Origin: a bacterium
GTDB lineage: Bacteria > Bacillota > Bacilli > Lactobacillales > Streptococcaceae
DNA length: 27,472 nucleotides
Reading direction: 5' to 3'
NCBI GenBank assembly: GCA_905221505.1
Contig: CAJNDL010000028.1
Coordinates: 1 to 27,472, forward strand
Shown here: one piece after another, positions 1 to 8,979 of the stretch
Layout: every line of letters begins with the position of its first letter
How positions within the stretch are numbered: the first letter of the stretch is position 1
The notes under the pieces: generated by a model
The model's database searches: none
Told to the model about the DNA's origin: nothing
The model's input: only the letters and a program-made list of their open reading frames with translations
Translations under genes and position numbers: made by a program

Positions 1-1
1 A

Positions 2-41
2 CCTCAAAAAGGTATTACCAAGTTGCAATACTTTTTTTGAG
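2..41. other. Imperfect inverted repeat, terminator-like
   Basis: The arm cctcaaaaaggtatt pairs with aatactttttttgagg across a loop of about 10 bases, with one bulge. The A and T tracts lie inside the stem, so it could act as a bidirectional terminator for a gene left of the window, but there is no clean T tract after the stem. It may also be a remnant of a small repeat. Confidence 0.35.
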
Positions 42-80
42 GCTCTTTTGTCTTGTTCTTGTTTCAATTAACTATATATG

Positions 81-177
81 TAACTGACTTCGTCAGTCTT
101 ATCTACAACCTCAAAGCAGTGCTTTGAGCAACCTGCGACTAGCTTCCTAATTTGCTCTTTGATTTTCATTGAGTATA
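81..177 (+). repeat. Partial BOX element (boxB-boxC, boxA missing)
   Basis: The boxB-like part (81-125, starting taactgacttcgtcagt) is followed by the boxC-like part (126-177, ending tttgattttcattgagtata). Both match the second and third modules of the BOX element at 26887-27037 with a few substitutions. The boxA module expected before position 81 cannot be recognised; only an AT-rich stretch is there. This is a truncated or decayed copy in the same orientation as the right-hand one. Confidence 0.85.
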
Positions 178-186
178 AACACAAGA

Positions 187-216
187 AAACTCAGACCGAT
201 CCGTCTGAGTTTTTTT
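187..216. terminator. Bidirectional intrinsic terminator after mvaA
   Basis: A perfect stem (aaactcagac, 187-196, with gtctgagttt, 203-212) encloses a 6-base loop. T runs flank it on both strands, and the mvaA stop codon lies in the T tract. It ends the mvaS-mvaA transcript and would also stop transcription arriving from the left. Confidence 0.85.
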
Positions 217-1489
217 ATGATCTTAAGTTTTCGAGATAACGCTGGGCTGTCTCTAGGTTAAAGGTTTTATCTGCTATAAGGCGCTCGACTAGGGGAGCTA
301 CCTCTGACTCACTGGCACCTGCTAGGAGGGCTAAAGATTTAGCCTGCAATTTCATGTGACCTTGCTGAATTCCTGTGCTCACCAAGGCTTTGAGGGCTGC
401 AAAGTTTTGGGAGAGACCGATAGACACGATAATCTGGGCTAATTCTTTGGCAGAAGGATTTCCCAGTAATTCATGACTGAGGGCTACACGAGGGTTGAGG
501 CCGATAGAGCCACCCTTGGTCGCTACCGGCATAGGCAGGGTCATCTCACCGACCAATTCTTCTCTTTCCATGTCCAGTGTCCATTGACTAAGACCTTGAT
601 AGCGTCCATCTCGACTGGCAAAGGCATGGGCCCCGGCTTCGATGGCACGCCAGTCATTACCTGTGGCAATCAAAATGGCATCAATACCGTTAAAAATCCC
701 TTTATTGTGGGTAGCTGCTCGATAAGGATCAGCTTGCGCAAATTGGCTCGCCAAAGCAATTTTCTCTGCAATTTCTCGTCCTTGATCCTTTTGACGGCTC
801 AAATAGTGAAAGGCAATGCGACAGCTTGCAGTCACTAGAGAATCAGTTGCGTAGTTTGATAGAATCCCCATGAGACTCTGTCCCTGACTGAGTTCTTCTA
901 AGACTGGCTTCAAGGCTTCCAGCATGGTATTGAGCATATTGGCTCCCATGGCTTCCTGAGTATCGACATGAAGATAGACGACAAGGAAGTCTGTTTCGCC
1001 TTTAATCTGCTCTACATGCAAATCACGCGCACCACCCCCGCGTTTAACGATGGAAGGATAGGCTTGATTGGCAAGTTCCAAGAGCTCCGCTTTTTTACTA
1101 CTAATTCTATTCTGAGCACTATCCATATCAGGCACTTGATAAAGAGCTACTTGACCGATCATCTGACGTTCATGTACTTGCGCAGTAAAACCACCTGCTC
1201 GCTTGATGATTTTACTTGCATAGCTGGCCGCAGCAACCACAGACGGTTCTTCTGTCACATAGGGAACTGTGTATTCCTGACCATTGACAAGGACCTCTGG
1301 AACCAGCGAATAAGGCAGAGAAAAAGTTCCCACCACATTCTCACTCAGCTGGTCTGCGACAGTTACGCTAATCTGTTCATCCTGCTCCAGACTCGCTTGC
1401 TTCTCAGGACTAAGGAGCGCCTGAGCTTTTAACAGCTCGAGGCGCTCTTGGTATGATTTTTTAGAAAATCCATTCCAACTTAACTTCAT
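215..1489 (-). CDS. mvaA: Hydroxymethylglutaryl-CoA reductase, class II (degradative-type fold)
   Basis: The 424-residue enzyme reduces HMG-CoA to mevalonate with a nicotinamide cofactor, in the cytosolic mevalonate route to isopentenyl diphosphate that streptococci use. The class II catalytic set is visible: the Glu pair in TEEPSVVAAASYA (E80/E81), Lys in HNKGIFNG (K263), Asp in GNDWRA (D279) and the C-terminal His in QQGHMKLQAKSLA (H378). Length is normal for bacterial class II enzymes. The start codon overlaps the mvaS stop by one base (TAATG), which indicates translational coupling, so the two steps that make mevalonate are made together. A strong terminator follows at once. Assignment is by motif and gene pairing and is secure. 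Confidence 0.97.
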   Translation of the reverse strand: MKLSWNGFSKKSYQERLELLKAQALLSPEKQASLEQDEQISVTVADQLSENVVGTFSLPYSLVPEVLVNGQEYTVPYVTEEPSVVAAASYASKIIKRAGGFTAQVHERQMIGQVALYQVPDMDSAQNRISSKKAELLELANQAYPSIVKRGGGARDLHVEQIKGETDFLVVYLHVDTQEAMGANMLNTMLEALKPVLEELSQGQSLMGILSNYATDSLVTASCRIAFHYLSRQKDQGREIAEKIALASQFAQADPYRAATHNKGIFNGIDAILIATGNDWRAIEAGAHAFASRDGRYQGLSQWTLDMEREELVGEMTLPMPVATKGGSIGLNPRVALSHELLGNPSAKELAQIIVSIGLSQNFAALKALVSTGIQQGHMKLQAKSLALLAGASESEVAPLVERLIADKTFNLETAQRYLENLRS

Positions 1490-2661
1490 TATTTTTCAAC
1501 CTTGCTATAACGGCGTTGGTGGTCCACAATTTCAACCAAGGCAAACTCTTGATTTTCATAGCCAGCAAACTGGGCAGAATTTGTTTCATCTAAGTCTACT
1601 TCCTCAAAGAAGACTTTTTCATAGTCAGCTACGGATAGGGCAGTTCGTTGGTTGAGCTTGTTCAATCGGTCTTTATCCAGATAAGCCTCATAACCTTCAA
1701 CCAATTCACCACTGAAGAACTCAGCCACAGCGCCACTTCCGTAACTATAAAGGGCAATTTTATCCCCAGCCTTCAAGCTATCTGTATTTTCCAAGAGAGA
1801 CAAGAGTCCAAGAAAGAGGGAACCTGTATAGATATTCCCCACTTTTTGACTGTAGAGAATAGACTGGTCAAAATGCTTTTGCAAGAGGTCTTTTTTCTCT
1901 TGAGGCAGGCTCTTATCCATGATTTTTTTCAAGCCTTTTAGCGCTAATTTAGGATAAGGCAAGTGGAAGCAAACAGCTGCAAAATCATCCAAAGTAAGCT
2001 GGTAGCGTTTTTGATATTCAAGCCAAGTCGTTTTCAAACTATCCAAATATTGTTGGGTAGAATAGACACCATTTACGTAAGGAGTTGTTGAGTAATTTGG
2101 ACGCCAGAAATCCATGATGTCACGGGTTTGAGCCACATTGTCATTATTAAAGGCCATAATGCGTGGATTTTGTGTAATCAACATAGCCACACTTCCAGCG
2201 CCCTGAGTTGGTTCTCCTGGAGTTTCAATACCGTATTTGGCAATATCACTGGCAATGACCAAGACCTTGGACTCCGGAGAATTTTCCACATGCAATTTGG
2301 CATAATGGAGGGCAGCTGTCGCTCCATAGCAGGCTTCTTTAATCTCGAAACTACGAGCAAAGGGCTGGATGCCCAGCAAGCCATGCACAAAGACGGCCGC
2401 AGCCTTACTCTGGTCAATTCCTGACTCGGTAGCCACAATGACCATATCAATTTCTTGTCTTTCTTGCTCAGTTAAAATAGAGTCACTAGCACTGGCCGCC
2501 AAGGTCACGATGTCCTCCGTTAGGGGTGCAATACTCAATTCCTTGAGCAAGAGTCCTTTACTTAATTTTTCAGGGTCAATTCCCCTCGCTTCTGCTAAGT
2601 CTTGTAATTTCAAGACATATTGACTGGTCGCAAAACCAATCTTATCAATACCGATTGTCAT
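1489..2661 (-). CDS. mvaS: Hydroxymethylglutaryl-CoA synthase
   Basis: The enzyme condenses acetyl-CoA with acetoacetyl-CoA to give HMG-CoA. I place the start at 2661 (MTIGIDKIGF, 390 residues) because a GAGG ribosome site lies just upstream. With this numbering the catalytic triad falls at E79 (ATESGID), C111 (EACYGATAA) and H233 (CFHLPYP), as in the Enterococcus enzyme. An in-frame ATG at 2685 would add eight residues (MNDKTEVN) without family support. It is first gene of a two-gene operon, overlapping mvaA by one base. The short space upstream holds only weak promoter-like boxes. No damage to the reading frame is seen. Confidence 0.97.
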   Translation of the reverse strand: MTIGIDKIGFATSQYVLKLQDLAEARGIDPEKLSKGLLLKELSIAPLTEDIVTLAASASDSILTEQERQEIDMVIVATESGIDQSKAAAVFVHGLLGIQPFARSFEIKEACYGATAALHYAKLHVENSPESKVLVIASDIAKYGIETPGEPTQGAGSVAMLITQNPRIMAFNNDNVAQTRDIMDFWRPNYSTTPYVNGVYSTQQYLDSLKTTWLEYQKRYQLTLDDFAAVCFHLPYPKLALKGLKKIMDKSLPQEKKDLLQKHFDQSILYSQKVGNIYTGSLFLGLLSLLENTDSLKAGDKIALYSYGSGAVAEFFSGELVEGYEAYLDKDRLNKLNQRTALSVADYEKVFFEEVDLDETNSAQFAGYENQEFALVEIVDHQRRYSKVEK

Positions 2662-2734
2662 ATTTACCTCTGTTTTATCATTCATTGTAAAAAATCGTTC
2701 TATACTATTTTATCACAAATGGCAGTAAAAGAGA

Positions 2735-2765
2735 GAAAAAAGACTTGATTCACTAAATCAAGTCT
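2735..2765 (-). terminator. Intrinsic terminator after the ThrE-type pair
   Basis: The stem agacttgatt (2741-2750) pairs perfectly with aatcaagtct (2756-2765) across a 5-base loop. On the minus strand it is followed by six T (complement of 2736-2741). It closes the exporter operon before mvaS begins. Confidence 0.85.
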
Positions 2766-2774
2766 CTTGTTCGT

Positions 2775-3224
2775 CTAACGATTTTGCTGTTTTCGTAAGT
2801 AGGAATACAGTCTGAGAATCACTGTTCCGCTAGCCATGCCAATAGAGATTACCAGAGCCAGCATGACAACTAAGGTTGCGCTGGCAATGGCGTGACTGTA
2901 ATCACCTGTCACAAAAAAGGCAGTTGTCCGATAAGACAGATATCCCGGAACCAAAGGTGCCAAAATGGCCAAGATAAAGACCACAGCAGGCGTCTTATAA
3001 AGAATACTCAAAATTTGGCTGACACAAGAACCGATAATAGCCGCAATGAAGGTGGCTACGATGACATTGGTCGGTTCTTTAAGTAAGAGATAAATTAGCC
3101 AGACAGCCATGCCCAAAATTCCTCCTGGTAAGAGCATAGACCGTTGAACATTGAGTACGATTAAAAAAGTGATGATAGCAAGAAGACTTGCCACTGCTTG
3201 TAATAAAAAGGTTGTTAGTGTCAT
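2775..3224 (-). CDS. Threonine/serine exporter family protein, small subunit (ThrE C-terminal half, DUF3815-like)
   Basis: This is a 149-residue, almost wholly hydrophobic protein with about five membrane segments and a GYLSYRTTAFFVTGDY stretch typical of the C-terminal half of ThrE. In Corynebacterium ThrE, which exports threonine and serine, both halves are in one chain; many Firmicutes encode them as two adjacent genes, as here. The ATG follows the stop of the larger partner after a single base, so the two are translationally coupled and probably form one membrane complex. Substrate is inferred from family only. A terminator follows. Confidence 0.85.
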   Translation of the reverse strand: MTLTTFLLQAVASLLAIITFLIVLNVQRSMLLPGGILGMAVWLIYLLLKEPTNVIVATFIAAIIGSCVSQILSILYKTPAVVFILAILAPLVPGYLSYRTTAFFVTGDYSHAIASATLVVMLALVISIGMASGTVILRLYSYLRKQQNR

Positions 3225-3225
3225 A

Positions 3226-3984
3226 TTAGTTCATCAATACCAAGGCGACAGAAGTTCCTGCCCCTAAAGCAAGGGTAATGAGTAGGGATTCAAACATCTT
3301 ACTCATACCAGAGTTTATGTGGTTGGTCATGATATCACGAACCGCATTGGTCAAGGCAATTCCTGGTACAAACGGCATGACCGCACCAGCTATAATCAAA
3401 TCTGCCGTTGAAGGAAAGCCTGTGTAGCGAGCCCAAAACTGGGCAATCATCCCAAAGACAAAGGCTCCAGCAAAGGCTGTCACAAAGGGAATTCGGATAA
3501 ACTTCTCCACATAGAGGGAAAAGGCAAAACCAAATAAGGTCGCTACTCCTGCCCCGAGTGCGTCGTAGATATTTCCACTAAACATAATTGAAAAGAAAGG
3601 AGCACTAAAGGTCGCAGCCAAAGTTACCTGCAACTTGGTATAGGGAAGCGGTTGAGCTTGCAAGGCCTTCAATTGCTTGAAGGCTGTTTCTAAATCAAGA
3701 TTTCCTCCTACCAACTGACGAGAAATCTGGTTCACATCACAGACTTTTTCAATATTATAAGAAGAGGAGGTCACACGCTTCATGCGCGAAATATTGGTAT
3801 TTTCAATGGAGAAAAAGATTGCAGCAGGCATGGCAAGAACATTGCAATCCACAATCCCCTGCGAATGCGCAATTCGAATCATGGTATCTTCTACACGATG
3901 GATTTCTGAGCCACTTTTAAGGAGAATAGTCCCCGCTAGCATAATCACATCAATGACGGCATTTAATTCTTTTGATTCTTCCAT
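3226..3984 (-). CDS. Threonine/serine exporter family protein, large subunit (ThrE N-terminal half, DUF1212-like)
   Basis: The 252-residue protein begins with a soluble part of about 120 residues (GTILLKSGSEIHRVEDTM, a hallmark of the family) and ends with about five membrane segments rich in Gly and Ala (GAVMPFVPGIALTNAVRD). It matches the N-terminal half of ThrE-type amino-acid exporters and pairs with the small subunit directly downstream. A strong AAGGAGG site lies eight bases before the start. Upstream is the stkP terminator and a possible -10 (TAGAAT), so the pair is likely its own transcription unit. Export of threonine or serine is inferred, not shown by the sequence. Confidence 0.87.
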   Translation of the reverse strand: MEESKELNAVIDVIMLAGTILLKSGSEIHRVEDTMIRIAHSQGIVDCNVLAMPAAIFFSIENTNISRMKRVTSSSYNIEKVCDVNQISRQLVGGNLDLETAFKQLKALQAQPLPYTKLQVTLAATFSAPFFSIMFSGNIYDALGAGVATLFGFAFSLYVEKFIRIPFVTAFAGAFVFGMIAQFWARYTGFPSTADLIIAGAVMPFVPGIALTNAVRDIMTNHINSGMSKMFESLLITLALGAGTSVALVLMN

Positions 3985-4011
3985 GCTTGCCTCCTTTTAT
4001 CAACTCCCTCT

Positions 4012-4017
4012 ATTCTA
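4012..4017 (-). promoter_or_regulatory. Possible -10 box for the ThrE-type operon
   Basis: On the minus strand TAGAAT is preceded by TGA, 28 bases before the start codon. No good -35 is visible because the preceding bases are the T tract of the stkP terminator. This is a weak call. Confidence 0.35.
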
Positions 4018-4033
4018 TCACAAATCAGGACTC

Positions 4034-4069
4034 AAAAAAAATCTTTGCCATGAAATCATGACAAAGATT
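4034..4069 (-). terminator. Intrinsic terminator after stkP
   Basis: The 13-base arms (4040-4052 and 4057-4069) pair with a single wobble around a 4-base loop. The minus strand continues with a run of T. The hairpin starts three bases after the stkP stop and ends the gmk-stkP operon. Confidence 0.88.
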
Positions 4070-4072
4070 CGT

Positions 4073-5974
4073 TTAATCACGAGAATTTTCGTGGTTACCT
4101 TCACTACTTGATTGAGTCGTAGCAGGTGCATTCCCTCGTTGATTTCCTTGTTGGTTCCCCTGACCTGGTGTCGTAGTAGAACCTTGGTTTCCACGTTGGG
4201 CTGGTGCTGATGATGACGTTGACGGCGGTGTTTTTGGTTTATAGATTGAAATCTTGACACGCGTCTTAGTCAAATCAACCTTTTCACCCGCTTTTGGACT
4301 CTGTTCAACGACTGTACCCTCAGCAGTTCCATCAGGAGCTGTCGACACTTCTACAACTTCAATATTGGCTTCTTTAATACCGACAATTTGAACGAGATTG
4401 TTTTTAGTAAATTCAAGACTAGATCCTATATAACTTGGCATGGAAACGCTAGTTACTTTCTTAGCAACGGTTAAGGTAATCGTTGAGGCCTTGCTCAAAT
4501 CATAGGTTGTTCCGGCAGCTGGACTCTGTCTGAGAACAGTTCCTGCTTCGCTCTCACTTGATTCTTCTTCCTCAATCTTGATGAGATTTTCAGGAACCTT
4601 CTTCTGCTTGAGTTCTGCGATAACATCTGTAGATTTACGGCCGATATAGTTACTCAATTGGAAGGATTGCTTGCCTGATGAGACAACCAAATTGATTTTC
4701 GAACCTTCTTTTCGAGTCTTTCCAGCTTCAGGATCTGTACGGATAATCCGCCCTTCTTCCACCTTTTCACTAGCCTCTGATTTCTCCTCGCCAATCTCAA
4801 AATTGGCTTTCTTGAGCGTTTCCTTGGCCTCCGCAACTGTCTGACCTGCCACATCTGGAATGGCAATGGTTGCAGGAGTTCTGGATAATATCCAAATCAG
4901 AGAGGCTGCCACCAATACAATACTGGCCAACAAAATCATATAACGAACTCTAAATTTCCGTTTCTTAACAGGCTTGCTTGCGTAATTGTCTTCTGAAGCC
5001 TGCTGACTCGGCTTCGCAGTCTGTGGCTTCGGACTTTGTGTTTGCACCTTAGGAATCGAAGTCAAGGTACTCTGGGATACTTTTGGTAGTGTCTTGGTGT
5101 CTGCCTTAGTAGTATCATTAAATACCAGTTTAGGCTCATTTCGACGATTGTAAGACAAGCTACTAGACAAGTCCACATACATCTCTGCAACTGACTGATA
5201 ACGATCTGTCAATTTCTTGGCAGTTGCCTTGATGACAACATTCTCCAAAGCCTGAGGCACAGATGGATTTTCATCAATAACTGACGGCAGTGGTTTCTGG
5301 AAATGCTGAAGGGCAATGGTCACCGCGCTATCCCCGTCATAAGGGATATGGCCTGTCAACATCTCATAGAAAATAATCCCCATGGCATAGATATCACTCT
5401 GTACAGTTGCCTTCGAACCACGCGCCTGCTCTGGTGACAAGTAATGAACGGAGCCCAGCATAGAGTTAGTCTGGGTCAGACTCGTCTCTGCAAAGGCGAC
5501 CGCAATCCCAAAGTCTGTGACCTTGGCAGTCCCATCTGGTGTCAAGAGGATATTTTGCGGTTTCAAGTCCCTGTGAACAATTCCTCTGGTATGGGCCAAA
5601 CGCATAGCCAATAGGATTTGTCCCATGATACGGACAGCTTCTTCATTAGAAAGAGGATAGTGTTCCTTGATATAGCGTTTAAGGTCCAGTCCAGCAACAT
5701 ACTCCATTGCGAGATACTGTTGACCGTCTTCCTCACCAATATCTGTTATCCGAACGATATGAGGATGGTCTAGATCTGCCATAGCTCTCGCTTCACGCTG
5801 AAAACGAGCTACAGCTATCGGGTCCGTCTGGTAGTTGGTCCTCAAGACCTTCACTGCCACTTCTTCTCCGTCTAGAATTAAATCCTTGGCCAAATAGACA
5901 TCTGCCATGCCTCCTCGGCCAATCTGTTTCACAATCCGATAGCGTCCGGCAAAAATCTTGCCGATTTGGATCAT
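4073..5974 (-). CDS. stkP: Eukaryotic-type Ser/Thr kinase with three PASTA repeats and an unusual C-terminal tail
   Basis: This membrane kinase senses cell-wall material and phosphorylates division and wall-synthesis proteins; PhpP upstream reverses it. Kinase domain spans about 10-270: glycine loop [10 protein letters not shown]42, HRDLKPQN with D136, DFG at 154-156, activation-loop T167 and T169. A basic, Pro/Gln-rich linker leads to one membrane helix (about 345-363). Outside are three PASTA repeats (about 368-433, 434-505, 506-579) and then a 54-residue tail rich in Ser, Thr, Gly, Asn and Gln with GNQ/GNQQ repeats. Typical pneumococcal StkP, as I recall it, has 659 residues, four PASTA repeats and no such tail; this one has 633. 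The last repeat ([15 protein letters not shown]) resembles pneumococcal PASTA4, so a middle repeat is the one missing. ATGA overlap with phpP couples translation. Confidence 0.97.
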   Translation of the reverse strand: MIQIGKIFAGRYRIVKQIGRGGMADVYLAKDLILDGEEVAVKVLRTNYQTDPIAVARFQREARAMADLDHPHIVRITDIGEEDGQQYLAMEYVAGLDLKRYIKEHYPLSNEEAVRIMGQILLAMRLAHTRGIVHRDLKPQNILLTPDGTAKVTDFGIAVAFAETSLTQTNSMLGSVHYLSPEQARGSKATVQSDIYAMGIIFYEMLTGHIPYDGDSAVTIALQHFQKPLPSVIDENPSVPQALENVVIKATAKKLTDRYQSVAEMYVDLSSSLSYNRRNEPKLVFNDTTKADTKTLPKVSQSTLTSIPKVQTQSPKPQTAKPSQQASEDNYASKPVKKRKFRVRYMILLASIVLVAASLIWILSRTPATIAIPDVAGQTVAEAKETLKKANFEIGEEKSEASEKVEEGRIIRTDPEAGKTRKEGSKINLVVSSGKQSFQLSNYIGRKSTDVIAELKQKKVPENLIKIEEEESSESEAGTVLRQSPAAGTTYDLSKASTITLTVAKKVTSVSMPSYIGSSLEFTKNNLVQIVGIKEANIEVVEVSTAPDGTAEGTVVEQSPKAGEKVDLTKTRVKISIYKPKTPPSTSSSAPAQRGNQGSTTTPGQGNQQGNQRGNAPATTQSSSEGNHENSRD

Positions 5975-6711
5975 TCTGCATCCTCCTCGTTCATAGAAAC
6001 AAGGGCAACCGTAATGTTGTCTAAACCTCCTGCATTGTTAGCAAAACGGACGAGCGTCGCTGTTTTATCTGCCAAAGGAATATCACTGGTTACAATATCA
6101 CAAATCTCACTGCCTGAAATCATGTTGGTCAAACCATCACTATTGAGCAAGAGATAGTCACCTGGCTCAAGGGTAATCATTCCAAAATCAGGTTGAACTT
6201 CATCTTTTTGACCGATAGATTGAGTAATAATATTTTTCTGTGGATGGCTGGCTGCTTCTTCTGGTGTCAATTGACCCGCCTTAAGCAATTCATTGACCAA
6301 GGAATGGTCGCTCGTTAACTGGTGGTATTCCTCTCCACGAATCAAACCGATACGAGAATCCCCAATATGGGCATAGATAGCCTGATTGCCAATAATAGCA
6401 ACAGCCTCTAGAGTTGTTCCCATTCCTTTATAGGCATCATCTTGTCCAAGTTGATGAATCTTTTGATTTTCAATTTCTAGGTAATTGGCGAACCATTCAC
6501 GCACTTCATTGATTGTATCGATTTGGGTATCAACCCAAGCTATACCTAGGTCTGTTACCGCCATTTCACTAGCGATATTCCCTGCGCGATGACCTCCCAT
6601 CCCATCAGCTAAAATAATCATAGTACGCCCAGCTCTATTGACATAGTGGTTGACATAGTCTTGGTTATTTGTTCGTTTCTGACCAACATCTGTTAATAAT
6701 GAAATTTCCAT
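5971..6711 (-). CDS. phpP: PP2C-type Ser/Thr protein phosphatase
   Basis: The 246-residue cytosolic PPM phosphatase is metal dependent and removes phosphate from StkP and its substrates. The metal-binding residues are visible: D18 in TNNQDY, D36 in [11 protein letters not shown]118 in GDSRIG, D192 in NSDGLTN and D231 in GLDNITVA. D192 and D231 match the residues known to be needed in pneumococcal PhpP. The gene lies 14 bases after rsmB and overlaps stkP by four bases (ATGA), so phosphatase and kinase are produced in step. Length is normal and no lesion is seen. Confidence 0.97.
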   Translation of the reverse strand: MEISLLTDVGQKRTNNQDYVNHYVNRAGRTMIILADGMGGHRAGNIASEMAVTDLGIAWVDTQIDTINEVREWFANYLEIENQKIHQLGQDDAYKGMGTTLEAVAIIGNQAIYAHIGDSRIGLIRGEEYHQLTSDHSLVNELLKAGQLTPEEAASHPQKNIITQSIGQKDEVQPDFGMITLEPGDYLLLNSDGLTNMISGSEICDIVTSDIPLADKTATLVRFANNAGGLDNITVALVSMNEEDAE

Positions 6712-6725
6712 GTGTTAGTTCCTTC

Positions 6726-8042
6726 CTAATCTGATATCCTGCGAAATTGGCTGATAAAGAATCCATCACTTCCATACAATTCAGGGGTGATGAGGATACA
6801 GCCATCTTTCATGATATCCTTACATTCATGTTCTAGTTTCACCTGCTCAAATTCAGGATGACTTTCTAAAAATGCCTGTACAACTTGAAAGTTCTCTTCT
6901 GAGACAATAGTACAGGTACTATAAGTTATTATACCACCTTTGCGTAGTGTTTGACAAACACTACCTAATATTTCTAGCTGAATTTCCTGTAAGGACGCGA
7001 AATCTGATGTTTCTTTGTTGTATTTGATATCAGGTTTCCGGCGTAGAAGACCGATTCCTGAACAAGGAGCATCAACTAGAATCTTATCAAAGTAATCCTG
7101 ACCAAAAAATTCATGCACTTTTCTGGCATCCAATTTTTGCGTTTGAACCCGATCTGCAACCCCTAGACGTTGGGCATTTTCTTGGATTAAGTCCAACTTG
7201 TGGTCATACAAATCCAGAGCAGTAACCTGACCTGTCGTGAGATAGGAGGCAATATGGGCTGTTTTCCCACCCGGAGCCGCACAGGCATCTAGGACCTGCT
7301 CATCACCTTGTAAATCAAGTGTCGGAGCAACCAACTGACTGGACTCGTCTTGAATAGTAATGGCTCCCTCCGCAAACAAATCATGGCCTGCAAAATGCCC
7401 TTGCTCCTTAACAAGACCAGAAGGAGACAAGGATGAATCACTAGCCTCCAACAAGGCTTGGATTTCCTCTTTTCGGCTTAAATCAGTCACTCGGATGCTG
7501 GCCTTATTTCGCACCAAGAGGCTTTCAAAGATGGCTTGTGCTCGCTCCTCTCCGTATTCTTCCTTAAGTTTAGACACGAGCCAAACTGGGAGAGAATAGG
7601 CAATGGAATCACGTTTGTTTTTTCGTTTGATGCTGGCAATATCTGGCCAGCCTTCACGTAGGATACGACGCAAGACAGCATTGACAAATTTTTCACTGCC
7701 TTTTTTACGAACTTTGGCCAATTCTACTGCTTCATTGACCACAGCATGGTCTGGAATTTTGTCCAAATAGCGAAGTTGGTAGGCACTCATGAGAAGCAGG
7801 ACATAGAGCCAACTGTCTAACTGGTCTCTATCTTCGATAAAGTGGGACAGGTACCATTCCAGAGTCAATTTACGGGCTACTGTTCCATAGACAATCTCAG
7901 TTACCAAGCCCTTGTCTGCCGGCGAAAGTTGACTTCCCTTGAGATGCTTATTTAAGGCGATATTTGAGTATGCTTGATTGATAAAGACATCCTCTAATAC
8001 TGCTAGAGCTAGACTTCTAGCCGTTTCTACTTTAGTCACCAA
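6726..8042 (-). CDS. rsmB: 16S rRNA (cytosine-967-C5)-methyltransferase
   Basis: The 438-residue enzyme methylates C967 of 16S rRNA with S-adenosylmethionine. An N-terminal NusB-like helical domain (about 1-135) is followed by a Rossmann methyltransferase domain. Seen motifs are the SAM loop [10 protein letters not shown] (252-261), the PC motif VDAPCSG (C327) and the catalytic YSTCT (C377), the two-cysteine signature of RNA m5C enzymes. The gene overlaps the end of fmt by 11 bases, which places the two in one transcript and suggests coupled translation. It is also named sunL in streptococcal annotation. Nothing unusual was found. Confidence 0.96.
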   Translation of the reverse strand: MVTKVETARSLALAVLEDVFINQAYSNIALNKHLKGSQLSPADKGLVTEIVYGTVARKLTLEWYLSHFIEDRDQLDSWLYVLLLMSAYQLRYLDKIPDHAVVNEAVELAKVRKKGSEKFVNAVLRRILREGWPDIASIKRKNKRDSIAYSLPVWLVSKLKEEYGEERAQAIFESLLVRNKASIRVTDLSRKEEIQALLEASDSSLSPSGLVKEQGHFAGHDLFAEGAITIQDESSQLVAPTLDLQGDEQVLDACAAPGGKTAHIASYLTTGQVTALDLYDHKLDLIQENAQRLGVADRVQTQKLDARKVHEFFGQDYFDKILVDAPCSGIGLLRRKPDIKYNKETSDFASLQEIQLEILGSVCQTLRKGGIITYSTCTIVSEENFQVVQAFLESHPEFEQVKLEHECKDIMKDGCILITPELYGSDGFFISQFRRISD

Positions 8043-8967
8043 ATCGTTCTCCTACTGTCAATGTGCGTCCAACACCGTTGAGGAAGGAAGCAATGTCCAT
8101 CTTAGGTTTACCAGCTGGCTGCACTTGTTTGAAAGACAAAGCTCCTTCTGCCGTTGCGACAATCAATTCTTTCTTGCCGATAGAGAGAATCTCACCTGGA
8201 TTTCCCTGACCTTCTACTGGTAGAGCTTCATAAATCTTAAAGCGGTCGCCCTTGAGGAAAGTATGGGCCACAGGCCATGGGTTCATGCCACGAATTTGGT
8301 TGAAGAGTTGGCGATTGCTTTTAGTCCAATCCAGTTTTTCTTCCTCTGGCTTGATATTTGGAGAGAAAGTGACCCGACTTGGATCCTGCGGTTCAGGTTT
8401 GATGTCACCAGCAATGTATGCAGGCAAAGTATCCAAAAGCAAATCACGACCTACAAGCGCTAATTTCTCAAATAAGGTACCGACATTGTCCTCATCTGTG
8501 ATAGGGATGCTACGACGGGAAATCATATCTCCTGCATCCATTTCCTTGACCATTTCCATAATGGTCACACCAGCTTCCTCATCCCCTTGAATCAAGGCGT
8601 AATGGATAGGAGCGCCACCACGGTGTTTAGGAAGGAGGGAGGCATGCACATTGACCGCAAAGTCCATGCTATCAAGGAGTTTACTTGGGAGAAACTGCCC
8701 AAAAGCAGCAGTCACAATTCCATCTGCTCCTAGCTGCATAATAGTTTCCATCTCTGGACTTCCAGATAATTTTTCAGGTTGGTAGATAGGGAGTCCAGCT
8801 TCCTTGGCAGCCTGCTTGACTGGTGTCTCTTGGATCACTTTTTTACGGCCAACAGCGCGGTCTGGCTGGGTCACAACGGCTAGAATTTCGTAACGGTCAT
8901 CTGTCAAAAGTCCTTTTAAGACTGTTGCTGAAAAGTCGGGTGTTCCCATAAAGATTAATTTCGTCAT
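8032..8967 (-). CDS. fmt: Methionyl-tRNA formyltransferase
   Basis: This 311-residue enzyme formylates Met-tRNA(fMet) with 10-formyltetrahydrofolate so that translation can start. The catalytic residues lie at N106 and H108 in [15 protein letters not shown] and D144 in EMDAGDM, exactly the family positions. The C-terminal part (about 205-311) is the tRNA-binding OB-like domain with [13 protein letters not shown]. An AAGGAG site precedes the start. It lies 12 bases after priA and overlaps rsmB by 11 bases. The assignment is firm. Confidence 0.97.
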   Translation of the reverse strand: MTKLIFMGTPDFSATVLKGLLTDDRYEILAVVTQPDRAVGRKKVIQETPVKQAAKEAGLPIYQPEKLSGSPEMETIMQLGADGIVTAAFGQFLPSKLLDSMDFAVNVHASLLPKHRGGAPIHYALIQGDEEAGVTIMEMVKEMDAGDMISRRSIPITDEDNVGTLFEKLALVGRDLLLDTLPAYIAGDIKPEPQDPSRVTFSPNIKPEEEKLDWTKSNRQLFNQIRGMNPWPVAHTFLKGDRFKIYEALPVEGQGNPGEILSIGKKELIVATAEGALSFKQVQPAGKPKMDIASFLNGVGRTLTVGERFGD

Positions 8968-8979
8968 ATCTTCTCCTTC

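Noticed and set aside
2662..2685. Longer start for mvaS
   Set aside because: The eight added residues have no family support; numbering from 2661 puts the catalytic residues at the known positions, and GAGG precedes that ATG.
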